DNA of 64,000 nucleotides from Oscillospiraceae bacterium (lineage in GTDB: Bacteria > Bacillota > Clostridia > Oscillospirales > Oscillospiraceae). The stretch spans positions 1 through 64,000 of the forward strand of contig JAFVMW010000046.1 of the NCBI GenBank assembly GCA_017506735.1. Reading direction: 5' to 3'. Position numbers and translations under genes: made by a program. Positions within the stretch are counted from its first letter, which is position 1. Every line of letters starts with the position of its first letter. Below are positions 8,058 to 16,775 of the stretch, piece after piece. A model generated the notes under the pieces. That model searched no databases. It saw nothing but the letters and a program-made list of their open reading frames with translations, and had not been told where the DNA came from.

Positions 8058-8089
8058 GAAAAAGGAGACTGCGTTTTCACACAGTCTCC
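8058..8089 (-). terminator. Terminator of metK
   Basis: Minus strand GGAGACTG (8082-8089), 10-base loop, CAGTCTCC (8064-8071) and a T-run (complement of 8058-8063). Confidence 0.8.
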
Positions 8090-8102
8090 CAAGGTACTCA
8101 AA

Positions 8103-9248
8103 TCAGATACCTGCGTCGGCCTTCAGGACTTCTGCCAGATCGGTCTGCTCCCAGGTCTGGTTGCCTGCGCCGAAGTGGCCCTTCATGGCGGTGGGCTGGT
8201 AGATGGGATTGCGCAGCTGCAGCTTGCGGATGATGCCGCCGGGGGTCATGTCGCAGTGCTTGCGGAGCAGGGCGGTCATAGCCTCGTCGGAAATCTTGCC
8301 GGTGCCGTAGCTCTCCACACGGACGGACACGGGCTGGGCAACGCCGATGGCGTAGGCAAGCTGAACCTGAACCTTGTCCGCCAGGCCTGCGGCCACCAGG
8401 TTCTTGGCCATGTAACGGGCCATGTAGGCAGCGGAGCGATCCACCTTGGTGTGGTCCTTGCCGGAGAAGGCACCGCCGCCGTGGGAGAAGTAGCCGCCGT
8501 AGGTATCCACGATGATCTTACGGCCGGTCAGACCGGTGTCGCCGTTGGGGCCGCCGATGACGAAATTACCGGTGGGGTTGATGTAGATGTGAGCCACATC
8601 GTTGATGTCGAAGCCGTAGGCAGCCAGCACGGGGGCGATGACGCCTTCCCGGACATAGCGGCGCAGCTCCTCCATTTCGAAGTCGGCGCTGTGCATGACG
8701 GAAACGACCACGGTGTCGATGCCGATGACCTTACCGTTTTCATCATACTCCACGGAAACCTGGGTCTTGCCGTCGGCACGGAGCAGGTCGTTGGAGTGGA
8801 TGCAGTCGGTCAGGCGGTTGCTGAGGGCACGGGCCAGAGCCACGGGCATGGGCATCAGCTCGGGAGTCTCGTTGCAGGCGCCGCCGAACATCATGCCCTG
8901 GTCGCCTGCGCCGCCCACCTCATCGTTGGTGCCCAGAGCGATATCAGCGGACTGGGTGTGGATGCGGCAGATGACTTCACAGGTATCGGCGTGGAAGCCG
9001 TCGTTCTCATAGGTATAGCCGATGGTGCGGATGGCCTCACGGGCAACTGCCTCGTAATCCACCACAGCCTTGGTGGTGATCTCACCGCAGATCACGCAGA
9101 AGTTGGTGGTGACCATGGTTTCGCAGGCCACACGGGAGCCGGGATCCTGAGCCAGGCAGGCGTCCAGGATGGCGTCGGAGATGGTATCAGCCACCTTGTC
9201 GGGATGGCCATTGGTAACACACTCGGAAGTAAAAAGTCTTTTTTCCAT
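8103..9248 (-). CDS. metK: S-adenosylmethionine synthetase
   Basis: 381 residues, normal length. Condenses methionine with ATP to SAM. Family signatures: [21 protein letters not shown] at the N-terminus (ATP/methionine contacts), [10 protein letters not shown] in the middle, [21 protein letters not shown], and [20 protein letters not shown] (phosphate-binding loop). Strong GC-ending codon bias suggests high expression. The gene is preceded by a SAM-I riboswitch and terminator (9316-9460), so its own product should switch transcription off. Monocistronic. Confidence 0.98.
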   Translation of the reverse strand: MEKRLFTSECVTNGHPDKVADTISDAILDACLAQDPGSRVACETMVTTNFCVICGEITTKAVVDYEAVAREAIRTIGYTYENDGFHADTCEVICRIHTQSADIALGTNDEVGGAGDQGMMFGGACNETPELMPMPVALARALSNRLTDCIHSNDLLRADGKTQVSVEYDENGKVIGIDTVVVSVMHSADFEMEELRRYVREGVIAPVLAAYGFDINDVAHIYINPTGNFVIGGPNGDTGLTGRKIIVDTYGGYFSHGGGAFSGKDHTKVDRSAAYMARYMAKNLVAAGLADKVQVQLAYAIGVAQPVSVRVESYGTGKISDEAMTALLRKHCDMTPGGIIRKLQLRNPIYQPTAMKGHFGAGNQTWEQTDLAEVLKADAGI

Positions 9249-9315
9249 TTTCGATTCTATTCCTTTCTAAATCTACGGTCAGAGCCACCCCCGGCACAGG
9301 GGGCTCACAAAGCAT

Positions 9316-9347
9316 AAAAAGAAGCGCACCGACAGATTCGGAGCGCA
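9316..9347 (-). terminator. Riboswitch-controlled terminator of metK
   Basis: Minus strand GCGC-T-CCGA paired with TCGG-T-GCGC (one T-T mismatch), followed by TTCTTTTT. It lies between the SAM aptamer and the metK start and is the expected expression platform. Confidence 0.75.
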
Positions 9348-9366
9348 GTAATTGACGTTCAGAATC

Positions 9367-9460
9367 CTCATCTTTCGTTTTGCCGCCGGATTTGGCACCT
9401 TTTCCTTTCGGACAGGCTGCCGGGTTTCATCGGGCCGTTCCCTCCACCACTCTTGATAAG
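9367..9460 (-). ncRNA. SAM-I (S-box) riboswitch aptamer
   Basis: On the minus strand the S-box landmarks appear in order: CTTATCAAGAG, GGTGGAGGGAACGGCCC, GATGAAACCCGGCAGCC, AAGGTGCCAAATCC and the closing GAAAGATGAG. This is the standard SAM-I layout, including the kink-turn and the P1 closing strand. It sits about 120 bases before metK. Confidence 0.95.
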
Positions 9461-9620
9461 GCTTATTGAATTCTCCTATATTCTACAGGAAAATCCCGAA
9501 ATGTCAATACTTTTTACGGCTGTTTTTGAACTTTCAGAAAACTTCATAATTCCCCTATGGACTTTTCCGCCAGCAACTGGTAAAATAGACGCAAACTTAC
9601 CAAACGAGGTGTTTTCATTG

Positions 9621-10481
9621 ATGAATCTCAGACGGCGTTTCGAACGGTTCTGCTACAAAAACCGGAACAAGGGCATACCAAATTTGATGCTTTACATCGC
9701 CTCCGGCGCGGGGCTTTTGTACTTTATGAGTCTGATCGACCCCAGCAATGCCCTGTATGAAATCCTCTGCTTTGACGGGGAAGCCATTCTTCATGGACAG
9801 ATCTGGCGGCTTGTGACCTATCCGCTGTGCTATTCCGCAGGCAATCCCCTGATGACCGCCATCACGCTGGTGTGCTACTACTCCATCGGACGGGCCATGG
9901 AAAATTCCTGGGGCACCCTGAAGTTCAATCTCTTCTACCTCACCGGCGTTGTGCTGATGGATGTGTGGTGCCTGATCTTCGGCGGCTGGGCGGATGCGTA
10001 CTATCTGAATCTGAGCCTGTTCCTGGCCTACGCCACCATGTATCCGGACACCCAGTTCCTGCTGTTCTTCATCATTCCGGTGAAGGCATGGATTCTGGCG
10101 GTGGTGGATCTGTTCTTCGTGCTGTCCGGTCTGTTCAATCCCTTCCCCTACAATGTGTTCCCTCTGATCGCCCTGGGCAACTATTTCCTGTTCTTTGGCA
10201 AGGACGTTGTGAATGTGCTGCCGGTAGCCTGGAGGGTCAATGCCCGTCGGGCCATGCGCAAGGCAAAGGGCGGCAAGCAGGCTAAGGTGATTCCCTTCAA
10301 CAACGCAGGCTCCTACCAGGCAAGTCACACATCCGTAAAGGCACCCTACACCCACAAATGCACCGTCTGCGGACGGACCGATGTGGAGCATCCGGAGCTC
10401 GAGTTCCGCTACTGCTCCAAGTGCAGGGGCTATTACTGCTATTGTTCCGAGCACATCTCCAATCATACCCATATTCAGTAA
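9621..10481 (+). CDS. Rhomboid-like membrane protein with C-terminal Cys-rich tail
   Basis: 286 residues from the ATG at 9621 (GAGGTG, 9-base spacer). The open frame extends upstream through the divergent SAM riboswitch, which makes that extension non-coding. About five to six membrane segments between residues 20 and 215; the order (IWRLVTYPLCYS, AITLVCYYSIGRAMENSWGTLKFNLFYLTG) follows the rhomboid fold. I see no GxSG serine or matching histidine, so it is probably a pseudoprotease of the derlin/rhomboid-like type. The tail carries CTVCGRTDVEHPELEFRYC and CSKCRGYYCYCSEHI, cysteine pairs suggesting a small zinc-binding domain. Substrate or partner unknown. Confidence 0.75.
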   Translation: MNLRRRFERFCYKNRNKGIPNLMLYIASGAGLLYFMSLIDPSNALYEILCFDGEAILHGQIWRLVTYPLCYSAGNPLMTAITLVCYYSIGRAMENSWGTLKFNLFYLTGVVLMDVWCLIFGGWADAYYLNLSLFLAYATMYPDTQFLLFFIIPVKAWILAVVDLFFVLSGLFNPFPYNVFPLIALGNYFLFFGKDVVNVLPVAWRVNARRAMRKAKGGKQAKVIPFNNAGSYQASHTSVKAPYTHKCTVCGRTDVEHPELEFRYCSKCRGYYCYCSEHISNHTHIQ

Positions 10482-10497
10482 CTCTGATAGGCAAGCG

Positions 10498-10529
10498 AAT
10501 CCCCATGGGCGTGGCCCATGGGGATTTTT
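10498..10529 (+). terminator. Terminator of the rhomboid-like gene
   Basis: AATCCCCATGGGC (10498-10510), loop GTG, GCCCATGGGGATT (10514-10526), T-run. Perfect 13-base stem. Confidence 0.85.
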
Positions 10530-10534
10530 GGTAT

Positions 10535-11821
10535 TTACTGAGGATCGATGCCCAGATACTTCTCCAGGGCTGCCAGCTTCAGGCAGGTGCAGAACACGTT
10601 CATTGCCTTTTCCAGCTCCTCAATGGGAGGCAGGCTGGGGGCAATACGGATCATGGAGTCGTGGGGGTCCACGCCGTAGGGGTAGGTTGCGCCGGCCTCG
10701 GTGAGGACAACACCGCAGCGGCGGCACAGCTCCAGAGTGCGCTTGGCGGTGCCGGGCATGGCTGCCACGCAGATGAAGTAGCCGCCGGTGGGATGGTGCC
10801 AGTGGGCGATGCCCTTGGCGGTGACCTGGGCACGGAGGATCTTCAGGCACATCTCAAACTTGGGAGCCATGATCTGCGCGTGGCGCTTCATCAGCTCCAG
10901 GGTGTGGGCCTTATCCTTCAGATACTTCACATGACGGAGCTGGTTGATCTTGTCGTAGGAAATGGTCTGGACGGAGATCAGCTTGGTCAGATACTTGATG
11001 TTCTCCACAGAGGAAGCCATGACGGACATACCTGCACCGGGGAAGGTGATCTTGGAGGTGGAAGCAAACTCAAACACCATGTTGGGCCGGCCTGCCTTCT
11101 CGCACAGGGAAATGATGTCGTCGAAGGGCTGGAACTCACCCACGAACTCATGGACGCAGTAGGCATTGTCCCACATGATGGTGAAGTCAGGGGCGGCAGG
11201 CTTCAGATTGGCAAAGCGGTTGATGGTGATGGAGTCGTAGGAGTAGCCCTGGGGGTTGGAATACTTGGGCACACACCAGATGCCCTTGACCAGGGGGTCC
11301 TGCACCAGCTCCTCCACCACGTCCATGTCGGGGCCGTAGGGCGTCATGGGAACGGTGACCAGCTCGAAGCCGAAATGCTCGGTGATCCGGAAATGACGGT
11401 CATAGCCGGGAGAGGGGCAGAGGAACTTGACCCGCTCCTCCTTGCACCAGGGACGGTCGCTGTCAACCAGACCATGGGTGTAGGCACGGGCGATCAGATC
11501 ATACATCAGACTCAGGGATGCGTTGCCGCCCACGAAGGTCTGTTCCGGTTTGCAGCCCAGCACATCAGCCCAGTATTCCCGGGCGCACTTCAGACCGGCC
11601 AGGTCGCCGTAGTTCCGGGCGTCATTTCCGTCAATGATGCATTCTGCGGGGTCGGTGAGAATGGTCATCATGTCACTGACCAGATCCAGCTGGAGTTTGC
11701 TGGGCTTGCCACGGGACATATCCAGTTTCAGACCCTGGTGCTTCAGGTCAGCAAATCGGGCGTTGAGTTTGGCGTATTCATTCAGAAGCTCAGCACGGCT
11801 TCTGCAAGCGTAAGTAGCCAT
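10535..11821 (-). CDS. Aspartate aminotransferase, subgroup Ic (PLP-dependent)
   Basis: 428 residues from the ATG at 11821 (AAAGG 9 bases upstream; two ATGs at 11830 and 11827 overlap that site). PLP fold-type I enzyme resembling the aspartate aminotransferase Ic (AspT/MocR-like) family, marked by LDMSRGKPS near the N-terminus, GGNASLSLMYD, the PKYSNPQGYSY substrate segment, and FASTSKITFPGAGMSV, whose Lys should carry PLP. It would interconvert aspartate and oxaloacetate using glutamate/2-oxoglutarate. It is divergent from glutamine synthetase III, so both ends of nitrogen assimilation share one intergenic region. Substrate is assigned by family only. Confidence 0.85.
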   Translation of the reverse strand: MATYACRSRAELLNEYAKLNARFADLKHQGLKLDMSRGKPSKLQLDLVSDMMTILTDPAECIIDGNDARNYGDLAGLKCAREYWADVLGCKPEQTFVGGNASLSLMYDLIARAYTHGLVDSDRPWCKEERVKFLCPSPGYDRHFRITEHFGFELVTVPMTPYGPDMDVVEELVQDPLVKGIWCVPKYSNPQGYSYDSITINRFANLKPAAPDFTIMWDNAYCVHEFVGEFQPFDDIISLCEKAGRPNMVFEFASTSKITFPGAGMSVMASSVENIKYLTKLISVQTISYDKINQLRHVKYLKDKAHTLELMKRHAQIMAPKFEMCLKILRAQVTAKGIAHWHHPTGGYFICVAAMPGTAKRTLELCRRCGVVLTEAGATYPYGVDPHDSMIRIAPSLPPIEELEKAMNVFCTCLKLAALEKYLGIDPQ

Positions 11822-11863
11822 TTCCATCATCCTTTCACGAAAAAAGCAAAATTATCGTGGATT

Positions 11864-11892
11864 ATTATATGACACAGGACATAAAAATGCAA
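11864..11892 (-). promoter_or_regulatory. Promoter of the aspartate aminotransferase gene
   Basis: Minus strand TTGCAT (11887-11892), 17-base spacer, TATAAT (11864-11869). Confidence 0.7.
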
Positions 11893-11986
11893 GTCGCATA
11901 GGGCTAAAAATTCATTTTTCGGCATCTTTGTCCCCCTTGCACAAAAGTCACGACAAAGACTTTCCAATTTTATGCAAATTCACCCC
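11893..11986. promoter_or_regulatory. Shared control region with repeats, aspartate aminotransferase / glnN
   Basis: Non-coding. Holds an inverted repeat TCTTTGTC (11925-11932) / GACAAAGA (11952-11959) and a copy of CCCCTTGCA (11933-11941) that recurs at 11983-11991, overlapping the glnN -35 box. Candidate binding sites for a nitrogen regulator; no known consensus matched. Confidence 0.35.
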
Positions 11987-12015
11987 TTGCATTTCCAGTT
12001 TGATTCGCATAATAT
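11987..12015 (+). promoter_or_regulatory. Promoter of glnN
   Basis: TTGCAT (11987-11992), 17-base spacer, TAATAT (12010-12015). The leader to the start codon is about 105 bases; I see no recognisable riboswitch in it. Confidence 0.65.
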
Positions 12016-12127
12016 TTTATTGATTTAGTCTGGAATTTTATGTCCATTCCCATATTAGCTTAAACTTTTTGTGTCATTTTTCCATAATTCTTCACCGATT
12101 CACGCCAAATCTGAAAGGATGTGCTGT

Positions 12128-14215
12128 ATGAGTCATATCACCGATCTGCCTGCAATTTTCGGCAGCGATGTATTCAACGAAACCACCATGCGCCAGCGGC
12201 TGAAGCCCCATATTTTTGCCGCATGGAGAAACTGTATCGATACCGGCACCCCGCTGGAGCTGGATGTGGCAAACCACATCGCCGAGGCCATGAAGGTCTG
12301 GGCCACCGAAAAGGGCGCCACCCACTACACCCACTGGTTCCAGCCCATGACGGGCATCACCGCGGAAAAGCACGACTCCTTCCTGACCCCTGCCGGTGAA
12401 GGCCGGGTCATCATGGAGTTCTCCGGCAAGGAGCTGGTCCGGGGCGAGCCTGACGCAAGCTCCTTCCCCTCCGGCGGCCTTCGCGCCACCTTTGAGGCCC
12501 GGGGCTACACGGCCTGGGACCCCACCTCCTTTGCCTTTGTGAAGGACGATTCCCTGTTCATCCCCACCTGCTTCTTCTCCTACACCGGTGCCGCGCTGGA
12601 TAAAAAGACACCGCTGCTCCGTTCCATCGACGAGGTCAGCCGGGAGTCCATCCGGATTCTGCGGCTCTTTGGCGATACCGCTTCCAAGCGGATCATCCCC
12701 TGCGTAGGCCCTGAGCAGGAGTATTTCCTGATCCCCCGGGATCTGTACGCCCAGCGTGAGGATCTGCGGCTCACCGGCAGGACTCTGTTCGGCGCTCCGG
12801 CGCCCAAGGGCCAGGAGCTGGATGATCACTATTTCGGCACCATCCGTACCAGAGTTTCTGCCTATATGAAGGATCTGGACGAGCAGCTCTGGCGGCTTGG
12901 CGTGCTGAGCAAGACCAAGCACAACGAGGCTGCCCCTGCCCAGCACGAGATGGCTCCCATTTTCTCCGATGCCAACTCTGCCTGCGACTCCAATCAGCTG
13001 GTCATGGAGATCATGAAAAAGTGCGCCGCCAAGCACAATCTGGTGTGCCTGCTCCATGAAAAGCCCTTTAACGGCATCACCGGCTCCGGCAAGCACAACA
13101 ACTATTCCCTGTCCACGGACACGGGTAAGAATCTGTTCAGCCCCGGCAAGACTCCCATGCAGAACGCCCAGTTCCTGGTGTTCCTGGCGGCCTTCCTAAA
13201 GGGTGTGGACGAGTATCAGGACTGGCTCCGCTCCACCGCGGCCACCGCCGGCAATGATCACCGTCTGGGCGCGGACGAAGCGCCTCCTGCCATCATCTCC
13301 GTATTCCTGGGTGACGATCTGAACGCCGTTGTCAAGTCCATCATCGACGGCTCTGATTACGCAGGTCCCACCAGAAGCTATATGCGTGTGGGCGTGGACG
13401 TTCTGCCCAACATTCCCAAGGACACCACCGACCGGAACCGCACCTCCCCCGTGGCCTTCACCGGCAACAAGTTTGAGTTCCGTATGCTTGGCGCCAGTCA
13501 GTCCGTGGCCGACCCCAACATTGTGCTGAACACCATCATGGCAGAGGAGCTGGGCCAGTTCGCCGACGAGTTGGAGCAGGCAGAGGATTTCGACACCGCA
13601 CTTCATGATCTGGTTGTCCGGGAGTTCCGTGCCCACAGCCGCATCATCTTTGACGGCAACGGCTACAGCGAGGAATGGAAGGAGGAGGCCGCCCGACGGG
13701 GTCTGAGCAATCATCCTGCCACCCATGTGGCAATGGATCATTTCCTGAGCCGGAAGAACATCGATCTGGTCACCAAGCACCGGATCTTTACGGAGGCCGA
13801 ATTCCGGGCCCGTTATGAGATCCAGCTGGAGGCATATATCAAGATTCTGAACATCGAGGCGCTGACCTCCATTGACATGATTCGTCATCAGATCCTGCCT
13901 GCCGCCATCAAGTACACCGAGCATCTGACCAGGGCCATCGTCAACAAGCAAAAGATCGGCATGACCTGCAAGGCCGAACGGGAGCTTGCCCAGCGGCTGA
14001 GCACGGCCTGCGACAAGCTGTACGACTGCTGCGAGCTTCTGGCCGCTGATTTGCAGAAGGTTCCCCTGGAGGACAACACTGCCCGGGCGAACTACTACGG
14101 CAATGTGATCGTGACTGACATGGCCAGAGCCCGGGAGCAGGCCGACCTGCTGGAGGCTCTGACCGACAAGGCCTACTGGCCCTACCCCACCTATTCTGAT
14201 CTGCTCTTCTACTGA
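12128..14215 (+). CDS. glnN: Glutamine synthetase type III
   Basis: 695 residues, typical of the large type III enzymes of anaerobes (about 700-730). Forms glutamine from glutamate, ammonia and ATP. The start ATG at 12128 has GAAAGGA 8 bases upstream; the frame stays open 19 codons further without a site. Signatures: FPSGGLRATFEARGYTAWD, GPEQEYFLIP (metal-binding glutamates), KHNEAAPAQHEMAPIF, GITGSGKHNNYS and TGNKFEFRMLGASQS. Codon use is strongly biased, suggesting abundant protein. It faces an aspartate aminotransferase gene across a common control region. Confidence 0.97.
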   Translation: MSHITDLPAIFGSDVFNETTMRQRLKPHIFAAWRNCIDTGTPLELDVANHIAEAMKVWATEKGATHYTHWFQPMTGITAEKHDSFLTPAGEGRVIMEFSGKELVRGEPDASSFPSGGLRATFEARGYTAWDPTSFAFVKDDSLFIPTCFFSYTGAALDKKTPLLRSIDEVSRESIRILRLFGDTASKRIIPCVGPEQEYFLIPRDLYAQREDLRLTGRTLFGAPAPKGQELDDHYFGTIRTRVSAYMKDLDEQLWRLGVLSKTKHNEAAPAQHEMAPIFSDANSACDSNQLVMEIMKKCAAKHNLVCLLHEKPFNGITGSGKHNNYSLSTDTGKNLFSPGKTPMQNAQFLVFLAAFLKGVDEYQDWLRSTAATAGNDHRLGADEAPPAIISVFLGDDLNAVVKSIIDGSDYAGPTRSYMRVGVDVLPNIPKDTTDRNRTSPVAFTGNKFEFRMLGASQSVADPNIVLNTIMAEELGQFADELEQAEDFDTALHDLVVREFRAHSRIIFDGNGYSEEWKEEAARRGLSNHPATHVAMDHFLSRKNIDLVTKHRIFTEAEFRARYEIQLEAYIKILNIEALTSIDMIRHQILPAAIKYTEHLTRAIVNKQKIGMTCKAERELAQRLSTACDKLYDCCELLAADLQKVPLEDNTARANYYGNVIVTDMARAREQADLLEALTDKAYWPYPTYSDLLFY

Positions 14216-14222
14216 TAAGTAC

Positions 14223-14254
14223 ACCCCCTGCCGGAAAATCGGCAGGGGGTATTT
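14223..14254 (+). terminator. Terminator of glnN
   Basis: ACCCCCTGCCG (14223-14233), 6-base loop, CGGCAGGGGGT (14240-14250), then ATTT. T-run is short. Confidence 0.65.
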
Positions 14255-14260
14255 GCTGCG

Positions 14261-15193
14261 TTACAGGATCAGCATAGTCAGGGCATTGACTGCCATCAAA
14301 AGGGTCAGCAGGATCACACCGGGGGAAATGGCAAAGGCGCCGATGCACTCCAGGGAGGGCAGATCCGACCGACGGTATTCGCGGATCTGTCTGCGGTTGC
14401 GGATCAGGCTGATCAGAGCAATGATCACACTCAGCCAGATTACCCCCTGGTTCAAAAGGGCTGCGGCCACATCTCCCATCCCCTGGGTCAGTCGGGGCAG
14501 GATGTCTCCCAGCACCAGATTGTTGACCATGTGCAGCACCATGGCCCAGAACACATTGTACTCCATTGCCACATAGCCCAGAATCAATCCCACCAGGAAT
14601 GCGTAGGGGCTCTGGATCAGGTTGCCGTGGAAAATACCGAATAGAAACGCGGAGGTCCAGATGGCAAAGCGTTTGCCATAGCGTTCCAGGCCCCGGAGGA
14701 TGGCTCCCCGGAAAATGATTTCCTCTACCACCGGCGCGCCCAGGGAGTAATACAGGAACATACTGAAGGTATCCGGCATACCGCTGGCCATCTCCATGGA
14801 CTCGATGATGGACAGCCCCATCAGATTCAGCAGGGTTTCCATCACGATTGCCAGCAGCTGGAACACCAGCTGAACGCTGATGGTCAGGCACAGCAGCTGC
14901 CAGAAGGCCCCCTGTGTCATCCGACGGTCGGACTTCCACATTCCGGTGAAGAATGCCTTCCCCTTCCAGATCCGGATCAGCAGCACTGCCAGCAGGCATG
15001 CAGTCAGGTAGCCCCAGCCATTGCCCATCAGGGCTGTTTCCTCCGGCACATCGCCTGTAATCAGCAGAACCGCGGACTGGATCATCATGGCCGCGGTGAC
15101 ACAAAGGGTCATCAAAAGATAATAGATCAACAGCGCCCAGCCATAGGAGCCGATATCCCGGCGCAGCAGTTTTCTTCTCATTCTCTCATCCAT
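14261..15193 (-). CDS. CPBP family intramembrane protease
   Basis: 310 residues from the ATG at 15193 (TTGGAGG, 6-base spacer), overlapping the previous gene by 8 bases. About eight membrane segments. The CPBP/Abi motifs are visible: EEIIFRG (motif 1), FGIFHGN (motif 2 His) and HMVNN (motif 3), the residues proposed to form the metalloprotease site of CAAX-prenyl-protease/bacteriocin-processing relatives. Some members give immunity to self-made peptides, but no bacteriocin gene is nearby. It is the last gene of a three-gene overlapping operon with two FAD oxidoreductases, so a link to them is possible but unexplained. Confidence 0.88.
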   Translation of the reverse strand: MDERMRRKLLRRDIGSYGWALLIYYLLMTLCVTAAMMIQSAVLLITGDVPEETALMGNGWGYLTACLLAVLLIRIWKGKAFFTGMWKSDRRMTQGAFWQLLCLTISVQLVFQLLAIVMETLLNLMGLSIIESMEMASGMPDTFSMFLYYSLGAPVVEEIIFRGAILRGLERYGKRFAIWTSAFLFGIFHGNLIQSPYAFLVGLILGYVAMEYNVFWAMVLHMVNNLVLGDILPRLTQGMGDVAAALLNQGVIWLSVIIALISLIRNRRQIREYRRSDLPSLECIGAFAISPGVILLTLLMAVNALTMLIL

Positions 15194-16775
15194 GGCAGTC
15201 CTCCAAAAGTTTTTCAATCACAGCTTCCGCCGCGGTCATACCATCTACAGCGGCGGACATGATGCCGCCGGCATAGCCTGCGCCTTCTCCGGCAGGATAC
15301 AGTCCCTTCACCCGGGACATTCCGTCCTTCTCCCGGAGAATCCGCACCGGGGAGGAGCTTCTGGTTTCCGGGCCGGTGAGCACCGCGTCGGGATCGGCAA
15401 AACCGTGGAGCCGACGGTCCAGATCCACAATGCCCGATGCCAGGGCGGAGGTCAGACGTTCGGGAAGCGCCTGGCGGAGATCACACCAGTGAACGCCGGG
15501 CCGATAGGTGGGCTGCACCCTTCCCGGGCCGGTGCTGGGAACGCCGGCAAGGAAGTCTCCCACACGCTGGGCAGGGGCTCGATAGGAGCCGGACAGGGCA
15601 TAGGCCTTCTCCTCCAGCTCCCTCTGCCACTGAACACCACCCAGGGGGCCGGGATAGGGAAACTCCGCTGGGTTCACTGTGACAAGCAGCGCGGCATTGG
15701 CGTTTTCGCCGTCACGGTCGGCGTAGCTCATGCCGTTGGTGACAATGCCGCCGGCTTCAGAGGCGGCAGCAACCACATGGCCTCCGGGGCACATACAGAA
15801 GGTATATACCGTCTGATCCTCCAGATGGCAGACCAGCTTGTAATCCGCCGGTGGCAGGGCAGGGTTTTCGCCGCCGTACTGGGAATGGTTGATCAGTGCC
15901 TGGGGATGCTCGATGCGCACGCCCATGGCAAAGGGCTTGGGTTCCATGGGGATGCCCAGGCTTTCCAGCATCCGGAAGGTATCCCGTGCGCTGTGGCCGA
16001 TGGCCAGAATCAGATGGTTCGTATCCACGGTGGTGCCGTCGGACAGCTCCGCGCCGGTCAGCGAACCGTTTTCAATCCGCAAACGAGTGAGCTGGGTGTT
16101 GAAGCGAACCTCGCCGCCCAGGGAAATGATCCTCCGGCGGAGATTCTGAACCACCGTCAGAAGCACATCGGTACCTACATGGGGCTTGGCATCGTAGAGA
16201 ATATTCTCTCTGGCACCGGCCAGAACAAACTGCTCCAGAATCCACTGAATCCGGGGGTTATTCACGCCGGTATTCAGCTTGCCGTCGGAGAAGGTTCCGG
16301 CACCGCCCTCGCCGAACTGGACATTGCTCTTTTCGTCCAGCTCGCCGGTTTTCCAGAAACGCTCCACCTTTTCATGGCGGCTCTGGGCATCCTCACCCCG
16401 TTCGATGATCAGAGGTCTGGCGCCTGCCATGGCAAGGACCAGCCCTGCGAACATTCCGGCAGGGCCGAAGCCTACAACAACCGGGCGCTGACCGTTCTCC
16501 ACAGGCACCTGGCGGACTTTGTAGCTATACCAGGGAGCAACGGAGGCCTTTTTGCAGCCGGATTTTTTCAGAATTTTCTCCTCGTTTCCATTGACCTTTA
16601 CATCAATGGTATAATTCACCCTGACATCCGGCTTTTTCCGGGCGTCAATGGATTTTTTTACGATTTTCACCTGCCGCACAGCACTGTTGGGGATGCGAAG
16701 CAGCTTTGCCGCCTCAAAATCCAGCTGGCTCAGAGCATGAGCCGGGGGCAGGGTGATGTCACGAATTCGGATCAT
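15186..16775 (-). CDS. FAD-dependent oxidoreductase, COG2509-type
   Basis: 529 residues. The start ATG at 16775 overlaps the upstream stop in an ATGA, with GGAAAGGAAAGC before it. An N-terminal module (about 1-90, beginning MIRIRDITLPPAHALSQLDFEAAKLL) precedes a Rossmann FAD domain with VVVGFGPAGMFAGLVLA (about 99-115) and an IIERG strand end. Later marks are VQFGEGGAGTFSDGKL, LAIGHSARDTF, FCMCPGGHVVAAASE and YPAGEGAGYAGGIMSAAVDG, the uncharacterised FAD-dependent dehydrogenase group. Substrate unknown. Middle gene of the operon 17986-14261. Confidence 0.88.
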   Translation of the reverse strand: MIRIRDITLPPAHALSQLDFEAAKLLRIPNSAVRQVKIVKKSIDARKKPDVRVNYTIDVKVNGNEEKILKKSGCKKASVAPWYSYKVRQVPVENGQRPVVVGFGPAGMFAGLVLAMAGARPLIIERGEDAQSRHEKVERFWKTGELDEKSNVQFGEGGAGTFSDGKLNTGVNNPRIQWILEQFVLAGARENILYDAKPHVGTDVLLTVVQNLRRRIISLGGEVRFNTQLTRLRIENGSLTGAELSDGTTVDTNHLILAIGHSARDTFRMLESLGIPMEPKPFAMGVRIEHPQALINHSQYGGENPALPPADYKLVCHLEDQTVYTFCMCPGGHVVAAASEAGGIVTNGMSYADRDGENANAALLVTVNPAEFPYPGPLGGVQWQRELEEKAYALSGSYRAPAQRVGDFLAGVPSTGPGRVQPTYRPGVHWCDLRQALPERLTSALASGIVDLDRRLHGFADPDAVLTGPETRSSSPVRILREKDGMSRVKGLYPAGEGAGYAGGIMSAAVDGMTAAEAVIEKLLEDCHG

